A stretch of 9,060 bases of DNA, taken from Chloroflexota bacterium. Lineage in GTDB: Bacteria; Chloroflexota; Anaerolineae; UBA7937. How positions within the stretch are numbered: position 1 is the first letter of the stretch; each line of letters opens with the position of its first letter. The notes beneath the pieces are model-generated. The model ran no database searches. It was not told the origin of the DNA and saw only the letters and a list, made by a program, of their open reading frames with translations. The stretch covers positions 1 through 9,060 of the forward strand of contig DMLA01000257.1 in NCBI GenBank assembly GCA_003453555.1. Reading direction: 5' to 3'. Below are positions 1 to 5,592 of the stretch, piece by piece. The position numbers were made by a program, and so were the translations under genes.

Positions 1-54
1 ATATTGTTGAGCGCCGGAACCTGTTGTCAAAACAAACGAGGGGAGCATGATTAG

Positions 55-79
55 TCGCTGAGCAATGGGGAGGTGAGCC
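55..79 (+). repeat. Upstream conserved block, copy 1
   Basis: This 25-nt block starts TCGCTG and ends GAGGTGAGCC. The last ten bases recur exactly at 3329-3338, and the whole block aligns without gaps to 3314-3338 and, more weakly, to 2219-2243 (TCGCTG again identical). It lies upstream of the promoter for the regulator gene. I infer that it is part of a duplicated control region. Its function is unknown. Confidence 0.45.
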
Positions 80-82
80 TTC

Positions 83-106
83 CCCGGGATATCGCGTATC
101 CCCGGG
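83..106 (+). repeat. GC-rich inverted repeat (hairpin)
   Basis: CCCGGGATA (83-91) and TATCCC plus GGG (97-102, 104-106) form a 9-bp stem with one bulged C at 103 and a 5-nt TCGCG loop. No T-tract follows, so it is not a typical intrinsic terminator. It sits in a stretch that is about 35 bp longer than the corresponding part of the second control region. It could be the end of an upstream transcript, a protein-binding palindrome or an inserted element. Confidence 0.5.
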
Positions 107-115
107 CAAGAAGCC

Positions 116-139
116 CAGGAACCAGTTGGTGAACGCAAC
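116..139 (+). promoter_or_regulatory. Upstream regulatory element, copy 1
   Basis: This stretch matches 3340-3363 at 20 of 24 positions. The core of both fits ACCRRTTGGTRAACGCAAC. It ends 18 bp before the -35 hexamer in both places, roughly -77 to -54 relative to the predicted transcription start. The inner part has weak dyad symmetry (GTTG, 7 nt, CAAC at 125-139). The conserved sequence and spacing suggest an activator or second regulator site. Which protein binds it is unknown. Confidence 0.6.
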
Positions 140-157
140 CAGGGGGGATCACGAGCC

Positions 158-186
158 TTGACATTACGCCGCAATCCTACTATAAT
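158..186 (+). promoter_or_regulatory. Sigma70-type promoter for the regulator unit
   Basis: TTGACA (158-163) and TATAAT (181-186) are both perfect consensus hexamers with a 17-bp spacer. The predicted start is near 193, giving a leader of about 40 nt before the regulator ATG at 233. A palindromic operator lies just downstream, so this strong promoter is probably held down by a repressor. Confidence 0.85.
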
Positions 187-196
187 GGCGCACAAA

Positions 197-213
197 GTGC
201 GATAATATCGTAC
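197..213 (+). promoter_or_regulatory. Palindromic operator, copy 1
   Basis: The 17-bp sequence GTGCGATAATATCGTAC is an imperfect palindrome centred on A205, with 7 of 8 base pairs matched; the inner CGATA-A-TATCG is perfect. It begins 10 bp after the -10 and covers roughly +4 to +20, where a bound protein would block initiation or escape. A 13/17 match lies at the same distance from the transporter promoter (3421-3437). Autoregulation by the adjacent IclR protein is the simplest reading. Confidence 0.65.
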
Positions 214-232
214 GACTAGGAAGGGGGGCTCC

Positions 233-1051
233 ATGCCTAGCCAACGATCTCGAGGTGGGAGGGGAATTGCCTCAGTGTACCGCGCGCTGAGCATCTTGGA
301 ACTCTTTGACGCCCACACAGCCGAACTGGGCATCACAGAGATGGCGGAGCGTCTGGCCCTTCATAAGAGCACCCTGGCTGGGCTGGTTTACACCCTGGAG
401 AGCAGCGGCTACCTGGAACAGAACCCCACAACGCGCAAATACCGGTTAGGGGTGAAGCTGGTGGAGCGCGCATTCGTCGCTCTCGGTCACCTGGAGGTGA
501 CCAGGGTTGCTCTCCCCCATCTGGAAAGGCTCCGAAACTGGCGCGATGAGACGGTGAATCTGGCCGTGCTCGACGGCGATGAGGTAGTGTACATCGAGCG
601 GCTATTGAGTTCGCAAACCTTGGGGATGCGCAGTGAGGTTGGCAAACGGGCCATGGTTCACAGCACGGCATTGGGTAAGGCGTTATTGAGTCAACTGCCG
701 AGGAGCGAAGTCGATGCCTTCTTGGCTAACTGCGATCTTGCACCCGTCACGCCCAACACCATCACGGAGCCTCAGGAACTTAAGCACGAGCTTGACTTGG
801 TCCGAAGCCGAGGCTATGCTTTGGACATGGAGGAGGATCAAATCGGCGGAGCCTGCATCGCAGCACCCATCTTCGACCACAAAGGAAAGGCCATCGCCGC
901 AGTTAGTATCTCTGTTCCGATAGCTCGCCTTCGCCCATCAGAGATCTCTCACTTTGGGGCGAAGGTGATCGGGACCGCTCGTGCCATCTCAGAAGATTTG
1001 GGATACGCGCCTCAGGATGCAGCGAAGGTGACCCAGGGAGCGAGCCGCTAG
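233..1051 (+). CDS. IclR-family transcriptional regulator
   Basis: A 272-residue cytoplasmic DNA-binding protein of ordinary IclR length. Residues about 12-73 form the N-terminal winged helix-turn-helix: ASVYRALSILELF, then the recognition region around LALHKSTLAGLVYTLESSGYL and the KYRLG wing. Residues about 88-257 are the effector-binding domain, with the family landmarks STALGKALL (near 145), a YALDMEEDQIGGACIAAP block (near 199) and AAVSISVP. IclR proteins bind small aromatic or sugar-derived metabolites and act as repressors or activators. The effector here cannot be inferred. The ATG has a good AGGAAGG ribosome site (218-224, 8 nt away). It is transcribed from its own consensus promoter with an operator on it, and the same sequence elements flank the transporter promoter. 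It therefore probably controls itself and the transport operon. It may be cotranscribed with the reductase 121 nt downstream. Confidence 0.93.
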   Translation: MPSQRSRGGRGIASVYRALSILELFDAHTAELGITEMAERLALHKSTLAGLVYTLESSGYLEQNPTTRKYRLGVKLVERAFVALGHLEVTRVALPHLERLRNWRDETVNLAVLDGDEVVYIERLLSSQTLGMRSEVGKRAMVHSTALGKALLSQLPRSEVDAFLANCDLAPVTPNTITEPQELKHELDLVRSRGYALDMEEDQIGGACIAAPIFDHKGKAIAAVSISVPIARLRPSEISHFGAKVIGTARAISEDLGYAPQDAAKVTQGASR

Positions 1052-1175
1052 CACCCTCCACATCCCTTGCAACAACAGAGAAGGTACCATCGGAACCCTT
1101 ACAGGGCTCAAAGCCTCTGAAAAGCGGAGAAAAAAAGGCGTTCTGCGGCGTCGCATCGGTTAAAGGAGGAGAATG

Positions 1176-2186
1176 ATGGAATACCGCTTCATGGGAAGAA
1201 CCGGACTAAGGGTTTCGGAACTTTGTCTGGGGACGCAGACCTTCGGCTGGGGTGCCGACGAAGCCACGGCCCACGCCATGGCCGACCGTTTTGTTGAAGC
1301 CGGGGGCAACTTCTTCGACACCTCAAACATCTATAACGAGGGCCAGTCCGAGACGATGCTAGGCAACTGGCTCAAGAGCCGTGGCAACCGTTCCCAGTTC
1401 GTTATCGCTACCAAGGTCTTTTTCCCAGCCGGGGAAGGCCCCAACGACACCGGCTTGTCGCGAAAGCATATCTTCGACCAGATCGATGCCAGCCTCCGCC
1501 GCTTGCAGACGGAATACGTAGATCTATACCAGACGCATTGCTGGGACGCCTCCACCCCATTGCAGGAGACGTTGCGGGCGTTGGACGACTTGGTGCGCAT
1601 CGGAAAGGTACGCTACATCGGAGCATCAAACTACACCGCTTCCCAACTGACCCGAGCGATAATGATCAGCGAGATGTCCGGCTGGGCTCGCTTCGACTGC
1701 TTGCAACCAGAGTACAGCCTGTTGGTGCGCAGCACGGAGTGGGAGCTATTGCCCCTCTGTCGCTCCGAGGGAATAGGAGTGATCTGTTGGTCGCCCCTAG
1801 CAGGGGGCTGGCTGACTGGCAAGTACCGGCGTGACCAGCCGCCCCCGCCTGATAGCCGCGTGGGCCGAGCGGACCGCTGGGATGACCTGCCGGAACAGCG
1901 GGAGAGCGAGCGTACCTGGCGGATAATAGATGCCTTGATTGAGATCAGCGAGGCACGCGGCAAGACCCCGGCCCAGGTGGCTCTTAACTGGCTACTACAG
2001 CAGCCCGCCGTCACCGCGCCCATCTTAGGCACCCGCACGCTGGCACAACTGGAAGAGAACTTGGGCAGTGTGGGCTGGGCGCTCTCCGCCGACGAGATGG
2101 CCAAACTCAAGGCCGCCAGCGAAATCCCACTTCCCTCCCCCTACAACTTCATCGCCAGATACACGCGGAAGCGAGATAGAGATTGA
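1176..2186 (+). CDS. Aldo/keto reductase
   Basis: A cytoplasmic NAD(P)H-dependent oxidoreductase with a TIM-barrel fold, 336 residues from this start. The catalytic tetrad is visible: D48 and Y53 (FFDTSNIYNEG), K80 (ATKVF) and H121 (YQTHCWD). The N-terminal EYRFMGRTGLRVSELCLGT is typical of the AKR subgroup that includes YajO/YghZ-like and plant-type enzymes. Later landmarks are IGASNY near 153, the cofactor-side SPLAGGWLTGKY and the C-terminal APILGTRTLAQLEENLG. Two ATGs are adjacent (1173 and 1176). The strong AAAGGAGGAG site at 1162-1171 is better spaced for 1176, but 1173 is possible. It follows the regulator by about 120 nt with no clear promoter or terminator between them, so it is probably in the same transcript. 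The substrate may be a sugar aldehyde, ketose or polyol, inferred only from its neighbours. Confidence 0.92.
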   Translation: MEYRFMGRTGLRVSELCLGTQTFGWGADEATAHAMADRFVEAGGNFFDTSNIYNEGQSETMLGNWLKSRGNRSQFVIATKVFFPAGEGPNDTGLSRKHIFDQIDASLRRLQTEYVDLYQTHCWDASTPLQETLRALDDLVRIGKVRYIGASNYTASQLTRAIMISEMSGWARFDCLQPEYSLLVRSTEWELLPLCRSEGIGVICWSPLAGGWLTGKYRRDQPPPPDSRVGRADRWDDLPEQRESERTWRIIDALIEISEARGKTPAQVALNWLLQQPAVTAPILGTRTLAQLEENLGSVGWALSADEMAKLKAASEIPLPSPYNFIARYTRKRDRD

Positions 2187-2195
2187 TGCTCGCGA

Positions 2196-2243
2196 GCGCT
2201 AGGGAGTAGAGGCAGTACTCGCTGGCTCGTTGAGAACTGAACC
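2196..2243 (+). repeat. Possible third, partial copy of the control-region block
   Basis: GCGCTAGGGAGT (2196-2207) matches 3293-3304 at 11 of 12 positions, and both are followed by CAGT a few bases on. From 2219 to 2243 the sequence aligns without gaps to 3314-3338 and to 55-79, sharing TCGYT at one end and TGARCC at the other. No promoter or operator follows, because the next gene starts here. It reads as a decayed or truncated copy. The similarity is modest and was judged by eye. Confidence 0.3.
2198..2226 (+). repeat. Intergenic hairpin between reductase and UROD-like gene
   Basis: GCTAGgGAGTA (2198-2208) pairs with TACTCgCTGGC (2216-2226) around a 7-nt loop, with one G/G mismatch and one G-U pair. 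No T-tract follows. It may act in mRNA processing or stability between two cotranscribed genes, or it may be a by-product of the repeat at this place. Confidence 0.4.
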
Positions 2244-2268
2244 TATCATGAGAATGGGAGGTAGATCG

Positions 2269-3273
2269 GTGGATCGGAAAGAGAACCTGATCCGAGTGAT
2301 CACCTTCAACCATTCTGACCACGTGCCCTGGTTCCTAACTATGAAATCAGACGACCCTTATGACGAGGGGTCCTTTCAGCGGCTGCCCTACGAGGGGGCC
2401 TTTCCGCCACGGGAAGGTGGCCGAGACGTCTGGGGGGTCGAGTGGCAAGCATCCGACGCTCGGCTGATGCTTCCCTACCCGCTGAAGCACCCCTTGGCAG
2501 ATCTGACAGCCCTGGATGATTACCCCTGGCCAGACCCTGACGACCCTCGACTGCTGGAGCCGGTGAGACGCGAAATGGACCCCTCTCGGTTGATGTTGGG
2601 GACGCATGGCCTTACCCTAATGGAGAGGGCTCACAGTCTGATGGGGATGGATAACCTTTTCCTGGCCCTGATGGCCGACCCCAACAGAGTGAAGTTGCTA
2701 TTGCGCAAGATCACCGACTTTCAGATACGCACGGCCCAGCACTTCGTCCGCTTGGGCGTTGATGGGGGCTGGTTTTCCGACGACTACGGCTCGCAAAGTT
2801 CGATGCTGATCTCCCCGGCCACATTTCGCGAGTTCTTTAAGCCTCTTCTGGCCGAGATCATACAGGTCTACAAGCGGGTCGGGCTCTTCGTCTTCTTCCA
2901 CTCCTGTGGCCACGTAGAGCCTATTGTTCCAGACCTAATAGAGATCGGAGTCGACGTGTTGCATCCGGCGCAAAAACGCGCTAACGATCAGGTAGGGCTG
3001 AAGAGAGAATATGGCGACCAAATCGCCTTCGCCGGCGGGATGGACACCCAATACACCCTCACCCTCGGCACCCCCGAAGAGGTGCGGGCGGAGGCTCTGG
3101 AGCAAATCGCTGTACTCGGCCAAGGAGGGGGCTACATCGCCGGCCCCGAGAATTGGCCCCCCTTCCCTCCAGAAAACGCGAAAGCCTTCGCCACGGTGGT
3201 GAGCAAGTACGGTAAGTATCCCTTGCGTACCGATCTGCTCGACCTCGCCCAGAAGGAGGAAGGGACCAGATGA
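2269..3273 (+). CDS. Uroporphyrinogen-decarboxylase-superfamily protein (not HemE)
   Basis: A cytoplasmic TIM-barrel protein of the UROD/MtaA superfamily, 334 residues from the GTG at 2269. That start is preferred because GGGAGGT (2256-2262) lies 6 nt upstream and the product then begins MDRKENLIRVITFNHSDHVP, as relatives do. In-frame TTG 2230, ATG 2248 and ATG 2254 are alternatives. Landmarks are SDDYGSQSSMLISPATFREFF (D171, D172), FFHSCGHVEPIVPDLIEIGVDVLHP (H211, C213) and FAGGMDTQ. The His-x-Cys pair resembles the zinc site of cobalamin-dependent methyltransferases. The N-terminal arginine motif of true HemE (near RQAGR) is absent, so haem synthesis is unlikely. The usual C-terminal His-Asn-Ile stretch of many relatives is replaced by GPENWPPFPPEN. 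Such paralogues occur in sugar clusters, but their reaction is not settled. No corrinoid-binding partner is encoded in the window. Confidence 0.85.
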   Translation: MDRKENLIRVITFNHSDHVPWFLTMKSDDPYDEGSFQRLPYEGAFPPREGGRDVWGVEWQASDARLMLPYPLKHPLADLTALDDYPWPDPDDPRLLEPVRREMDPSRLMLGTHGLTLMERAHSLMGMDNLFLALMADPNRVKLLLRKITDFQIRTAQHFVRLGVDGGWFSDDYGSQSSMLISPATFREFFKPLLAEIIQVYKRVGLFVFFHSCGHVEPIVPDLIEIGVDVLHPAQKRANDQVGLKREYGDQIAFAGGMDTQYTLTLGTPEEVRAEALEQIAVLGQGGGYIAGPENWPPFPPENAKAFATVVSKYGKYPLRTDLLDLAQKEEGTR

Positions 3274-3280
3274 CTAAGTC

Positions 3281-3332
3281 CCTCTCTGACTGGCGTTAGG
3301 GAGTTGTAGTCAGTCGTTACCTAACCTAGAGG
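3281..3332 (+). repeat. Overlapping inverted repeats after the UROD-like gene
   Basis: Three competing short stems can form: CCTCT (3281-3285) with AGAGG (3328-3332), CTGACT (3286-3291) with AGTCAG (3308-3313), and GTTAGG (3295-3300) with CCTAAC (3320-3325). No T-tract follows. This is where the first transcript would be expected to end, since a new promoter begins at 3382. A factor-dependent terminator or processing site is possible, but evidence is weak. Confidence 0.3.
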
Positions 3333-3338
3333 TGAGCC
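3314..3338 (+). repeat. Upstream conserved block, copy 2
   Basis: This copy ends in GAGGTGAGCC (3329-3338), identical to 70-79. Its start, TCGTT, corresponds to TCGCT at 55 with identical internal length. Here only 6 nt separate it from the core of the next shared element, against 41 nt in the first control region. Confidence 0.45.
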
Positions 3339-3339
3339 G

Positions 3340-3363
3340 CAGAAACCGATTGGTAAACGCAAC
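3340..3363 (+). promoter_or_regulatory. Upstream regulatory element, copy 2
   Basis: It matches 116-139 at 20 of 24 positions and ends 18 bp before the -35 at 3382, exactly as in the first control region. The flanking bases on the promoter side are not conserved, so the match is confined to the element. This points to a maintained binding site. Confidence 0.6.
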
Positions 3364-3381
3364 TATTGCCAGGACTTCATA

Positions 3382-3410
3382 TTGACTTGAGGGGAAACTT
3401 GTGCTATAGT
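3382..3410 (+). promoter_or_regulatory. Sigma70-type promoter for the transporter operon
   Basis: TTGACT (3382-3387) and TATAGT (3405-3410) each differ from consensus by one base and are separated by 17 bp. The predicted start is near 3417, about 208 nt upstream of the first permease gene. It should drive both permeases, the lipoprotein and, by readthrough, the kinase. Confidence 0.8.
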
Positions 3411-3420
3411 AATAAACAAG

Positions 3421-3437
3421 GTTTGATATTGTCGTAC
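3421..3437 (+). promoter_or_regulatory. Operator, copy 2
   Basis: The sequence GTTTGATATTGTCGTAC matches 197-213 at 13 of 17 positions and begins 10 bp after the -10, the same offset as copy 1. Combined consensus: GTKYGATAWTRTCGTAC. It is less symmetric than copy 1 (5 of 8 pairs), so it may bind the regulator more weakly. Repression by occupancy just downstream of the start is the likely mechanism. Confidence 0.6.
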
Positions 3438-3624
3438 AAAAGGCGTGGCAAATCTCACGCATGACTGGTTGCATCCAGGGTGAAGAGGGTTAGTACAGTT
3501 CACCTTGCGTTTGGCATCTTGGGTCACAATCGAGCATCGGCTCATGTAAGCGTTGCTAGCCCATCGCTGATTTTGCTTGAGACCCATGCGGAAATCAAAG
3601 GTTTCGCTGGTCGAGGGAGACTGA
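3438..3624 (+). other. Long leader of the transporter operon, possibly structured
   Basis: This untranslated stretch holds no convincing gene. Several stems are visible: GCGTG/CACGC (3443-3447, 3456-3460), CTGG/CCAG (3465-3468, 3475-3478) and AGGGTGAA/TTCACCTT (3477-3484, 3499-3506, one G-U), which overlaps the previous stem. There is also a long-range pairing, GCAT plus GGGTC (3514-3517, 3521-3525) with GACCC plus ATGC (3581-3589). The last would enclose GAGC-ATCG-GCTC (3532-3543) and AGCG/CGCT (3549-3552, 3565-3568), a three-way-junction shape. I recognise no known riboswitch class. Short stems arise easily by chance. Confidence 0.3.
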
Positions 3625-4560
3625 GTGAGCTCTAGCGCATTGCAGATGCGGACAGCATGGTCGAGGGTGATCGCCTGGCTGGGTCGGGTCTTCTCGGATC
3701 GTTACGCCAAGTACTATATGGTCGTCCCCACGGTCCTATATTTGCTTCTCATCGGAATCTTTCCCTTGATCTTCTCTTTCGGATTGTCTTTCCTCCACTG
3801 GGATGTCGCCGCCCAGCGACCCTTGAGTTTCGCCGGATTGGCCAACTACGCGGAACTCGTTGGAGACGACCGCTTCTGGCGCACTTTTGCCAACACGATC
3901 ATCTTTGTAACAGGGGCCATCACTCTTGAGGTTATCTTTGGTTTTGGTCTCGCTCTCCTCCTCAATCGCGACATCCGAGGGCAAGGTATCTTTCGGGTAC
4001 TCCTCATGCTACCCATGATGGCCACACCGGTTGCTGTAGGCTACACCTGGCGGATGCTCTACCATGTCACCAATGGCCCTATCAATCATATCCTGCGGGC
4101 GCTCCATCTGCCCGTGGGAACGTGGCTTTCCAGCGGGAAGACCTCCTTGCTCTCGGTCATCATAACCGATGTTTGGCAATGGACACCCTTCGTCTTCATC
4201 ATCCTCCTAGCCGGATTACAATCCCTGCCCAGAGAACCGTTCGAGGCGGCGGCGGTGGACGGAGCCTCGCGTCTCCAGAGTTTTATCTACCTGACTCTCC
4301 CCATGATATGGCCTATCCTGGTAATCGTCATCCTTCTGCGGATGGTGGAGGCGATTAAGATCTTCGATATCATCTTCGTTATGACGGCGGGTGGGCCTGG
4401 CATATCCACTGAGAGCTCCACCATGTACGCAAAGCTGGTCAGCCTGACCCAGTTTCGACTAGGATATGGCGCGGCCATCGCCTATCTGCTGCTGGTCCTG
4501 TCGGCAATTGTGTTCATCATCCTGACGCGTGTTCTCCCCACGGAGGTGGGGATAGAATAG
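3625..4560 (+). CDS. ABC sugar transporter permease, MalF/UgpA type
   Basis: An inner-membrane subunit of a CUT1-type carbohydrate ABC importer, 311 residues and of normal length. Six hydrophobic segments lie at roughly 31-55, 88-113, 120-142, 172-195, 222-244 and 278-305. The cytoplasmic EAA loop that docks on the ATPase is EAAAVDGASRLQSFIYLTLP, beginning at E207, with the conserved Asp-Gly at 212-213. The GTG at 3625 is preceded by GAGGGAGA (3613-3620). An in-frame ATG at 3646 is an alternative. It is the first gene of the transporter operon, 38 nt before the start of its partner permease. It shares its operator type with the IclR gene, so substrate-dependent induction is likely. The transported compound is not readable from the sequence. 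Confidence 0.93.
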   Translation: MSSSALQMRTAWSRVIAWLGRVFSDRYAKYYMVVPTVLYLLLIGIFPLIFSFGLSFLHWDVAAQRPLSFAGLANYAELVGDDRFWRTFANTIIFVTGAITLEVIFGFGLALLLNRDIRGQGIFRVLLMLPMMATPVAVGYTWRMLYHVTNGPINHILRALHLPVGTWLSSGKTSLLSVIITDVWQWTPFVFIILLAGLQSLPREPFEAAAVDGASRLQSFIYLTLPMIWPILVIVILLRMVEAIKIFDIIFVMTAGGPGISTESSTMYAKLVSLTQFRLGYGAAIAYLLLVLSAIVFIILTRVLPTEVGIE

Positions 4561-4583
4561 GTTGGCGCCCACAGCGCGCCAAC
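4561..4583 (+). repeat. Hairpin immediately after the first permease stop
   Basis: GTTGGCGC (4561-4568) pairs perfectly with GCGCCAAC (4576-4583) around a 7-nt loop. It starts at the base after the stop codon and ends a few bases before the ribosome site of the next gene. There is no T-tract. It may tune translation of the second permease or mark an mRNA processing point. Confidence 0.55.
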
Positions 4584-4600
4584 GTTAGCGGGGAGTCATG

Positions 4601-5485
4601 ATGGTTTCAAGACGAACGCGGCGACAGCTAGAGACTGCACTGATCTACATCGCATTGATCACCATAACGGTTGCGACGATTTTCCCCGTCTACTGGACTT
4701 TTGTGACCGCCTTCAAAGACCCGCGAGATGCGTTCACCTACCCACCCAAGTACCTGCCCTATATCCAGTTCAAACCGAGCCTGTTTGCTTGGCGAGACGT
4801 AGGCCTGATCAAGGATCCCACTCAGCGAGGCACACACGATCCGGCCTCCATACTGAACACGTTGCGAAACAGCGTTGTCATCGCTATCGGGAGCACTATT
4901 GTCTCGGTGGTTCTGGGTTCGCTGGCTGCGTATGGTCTGGCTCGTTTTGAGTTCAGGCGCTGGAAGAATAAAGACATCGCGTTTTTCATCCTTTCACAGC
5001 GCATGCTGCCCCCCATCGTGCTGGTCATTCCCTATTTCATTCTCTACAATCGACTAGGTTTGATGGATACCTGGCATGGCATGATCATCGCCCACACAGT
5101 GGCGAATCTGCCCTTCGTAGTTTGGATCATGCGAGGCTTCTTCCGAGGCATTCCCAAGGAGCTAGAAGAGAGTGCGCGCATTGACGGTTGTTCGCATTTC
5201 CAGGCGTTCCGGAAGATCGTCCTGCCGCTCTCTTTGCCCGGCTTGGCGGCGACTAGCGCATTCACCACCGTCTTTTCCTGGAATGAGCTGCTCTTCGCTA
5301 TCACGCTCACCTTCAAGAGAGCCCAGACCTTTCCTACGCTAGTTGCTGGCCTGACCCATGGCAGCGCGGCCCTCTGGTGGGACATCTCAGCCATGCTGCT
5401 TTTGGCTATCTTGCCCGTGTTCATCTTCATCACTCTGTTTCAGCGCTACATCGTAGCCGGTCTCACTTTGGGGGCCCTAAAGTAA
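4601..5485 (+). CDS. ABC sugar transporter permease, MalG/UgpE type
   Basis: The second inner-membrane subunit, 294 residues, which would pair with the upstream permease. It opens with basic residues (MVSRRTRR), then a first membrane segment near 14-36 ending in FVTAFKDP, as is usual in MalG-type proteins. After an external region of about 50 residues come five more segments, at about 86-112, 122-144, 152-174, 208-230 and 258-285. The EAA loop is EESARIDGCSHFQAFRKIVLP, from E190, with D195-G196 conserved. ATGs lie at 4598 and 4601. The GGGAG at 4591-4595 is better spaced for 4601, so that start is chosen. No ATP-binding subunit is encoded next to the permeases. Confidence 0.93.
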   Translation: MVSRRTRRQLETALIYIALITITVATIFPVYWTFVTAFKDPRDAFTYPPKYLPYIQFKPSLFAWRDVGLIKDPTQRGTHDPASILNTLRNSVVIAIGSTIVSVVLGSLAAYGLARFEFRRWKNKDIAFFILSQRMLPPIVLVIPYFILYNRLGLMDTWHGMIIAHTVANLPFVVWIMRGFFRGIPKELEESARIDGCSHFQAFRKIVLPLSLPGLAATSAFTTVFSWNELLFAITLTFKRAQTFPTLVAGLTHGSAALWWDISAMLLLAILPVFIFITLFQRYIVAGLTLGALK

Positions 5486-5543
5486 CTCAAAGAGGTCTCG
5501 AGAAAGGGGGTGATCGCAGGGAGCGAAGTATCGTCTCTCAGGC

Positions 5544-5561
5544 TGGACGCTTGGGCGTCCA
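5544..5561 (+). repeat. Hairpin before the lipoprotein gene
   Basis: TGGACGC (5544-5550) and GCGTCCA (5555-5561) form a perfect 7-bp stem with a TTGG loop in the 107-nt gap between second permease and lipoprotein. It lies 14 nt before the ribosome site TAAGGAGGG. It could protect a processed, more abundant lipoprotein message from decay, since binding proteins are normally needed in excess over permeases. Confidence 0.5.
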
Positions 5562-5592
5562 ATCTCAAGATTCCTAAGGAGGGTGTTTAGAG

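Noticed and set aside
3..50. Possible C-terminal end of an upstream gene ending in TGA at 48-50
   Set aside because: Only 15 codons are in the window, another frame stays open equally long (TAG at 52-54), and nothing distinguishes coding from chance.
1631..2110. Minus-strand ORF of 159 residues inside the aldo/keto reductase
   Set aside because: It lies fully inside a well-supported gene, is Ser/Arg-rich low-information sequence and has no supported start.
2269..3273. Uroporphyrinogen decarboxylase of haem synthesis (HemE)
   Set aside because: The arginine-rich N-terminal HemE signature is missing, the HSCG motif belongs to other branches of the superfamily, and no haem genes are nearby.
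3461..3493. Ten-codon upstream ORF in the transporter leader
   Set aside because: No ribosome site precedes the ATG, and such short frames occur by chance.
3546..3559. TGTAAGCGTTGCTA, resembling a catabolite-repression (cre) site
   Set aside because: It fits about 12 of 14 positions of the Firmicutes consensus but has poor symmetry, lies far downstream of the promoter, and no LacI/CcpA-type regulator is encoded here.
3363..3587. Minus-strand ORF of 74 residues in the control region
   Set aside because: It overlaps the promoter, operator and leader, has no ribosome site before its start and shows no recognisable domain.
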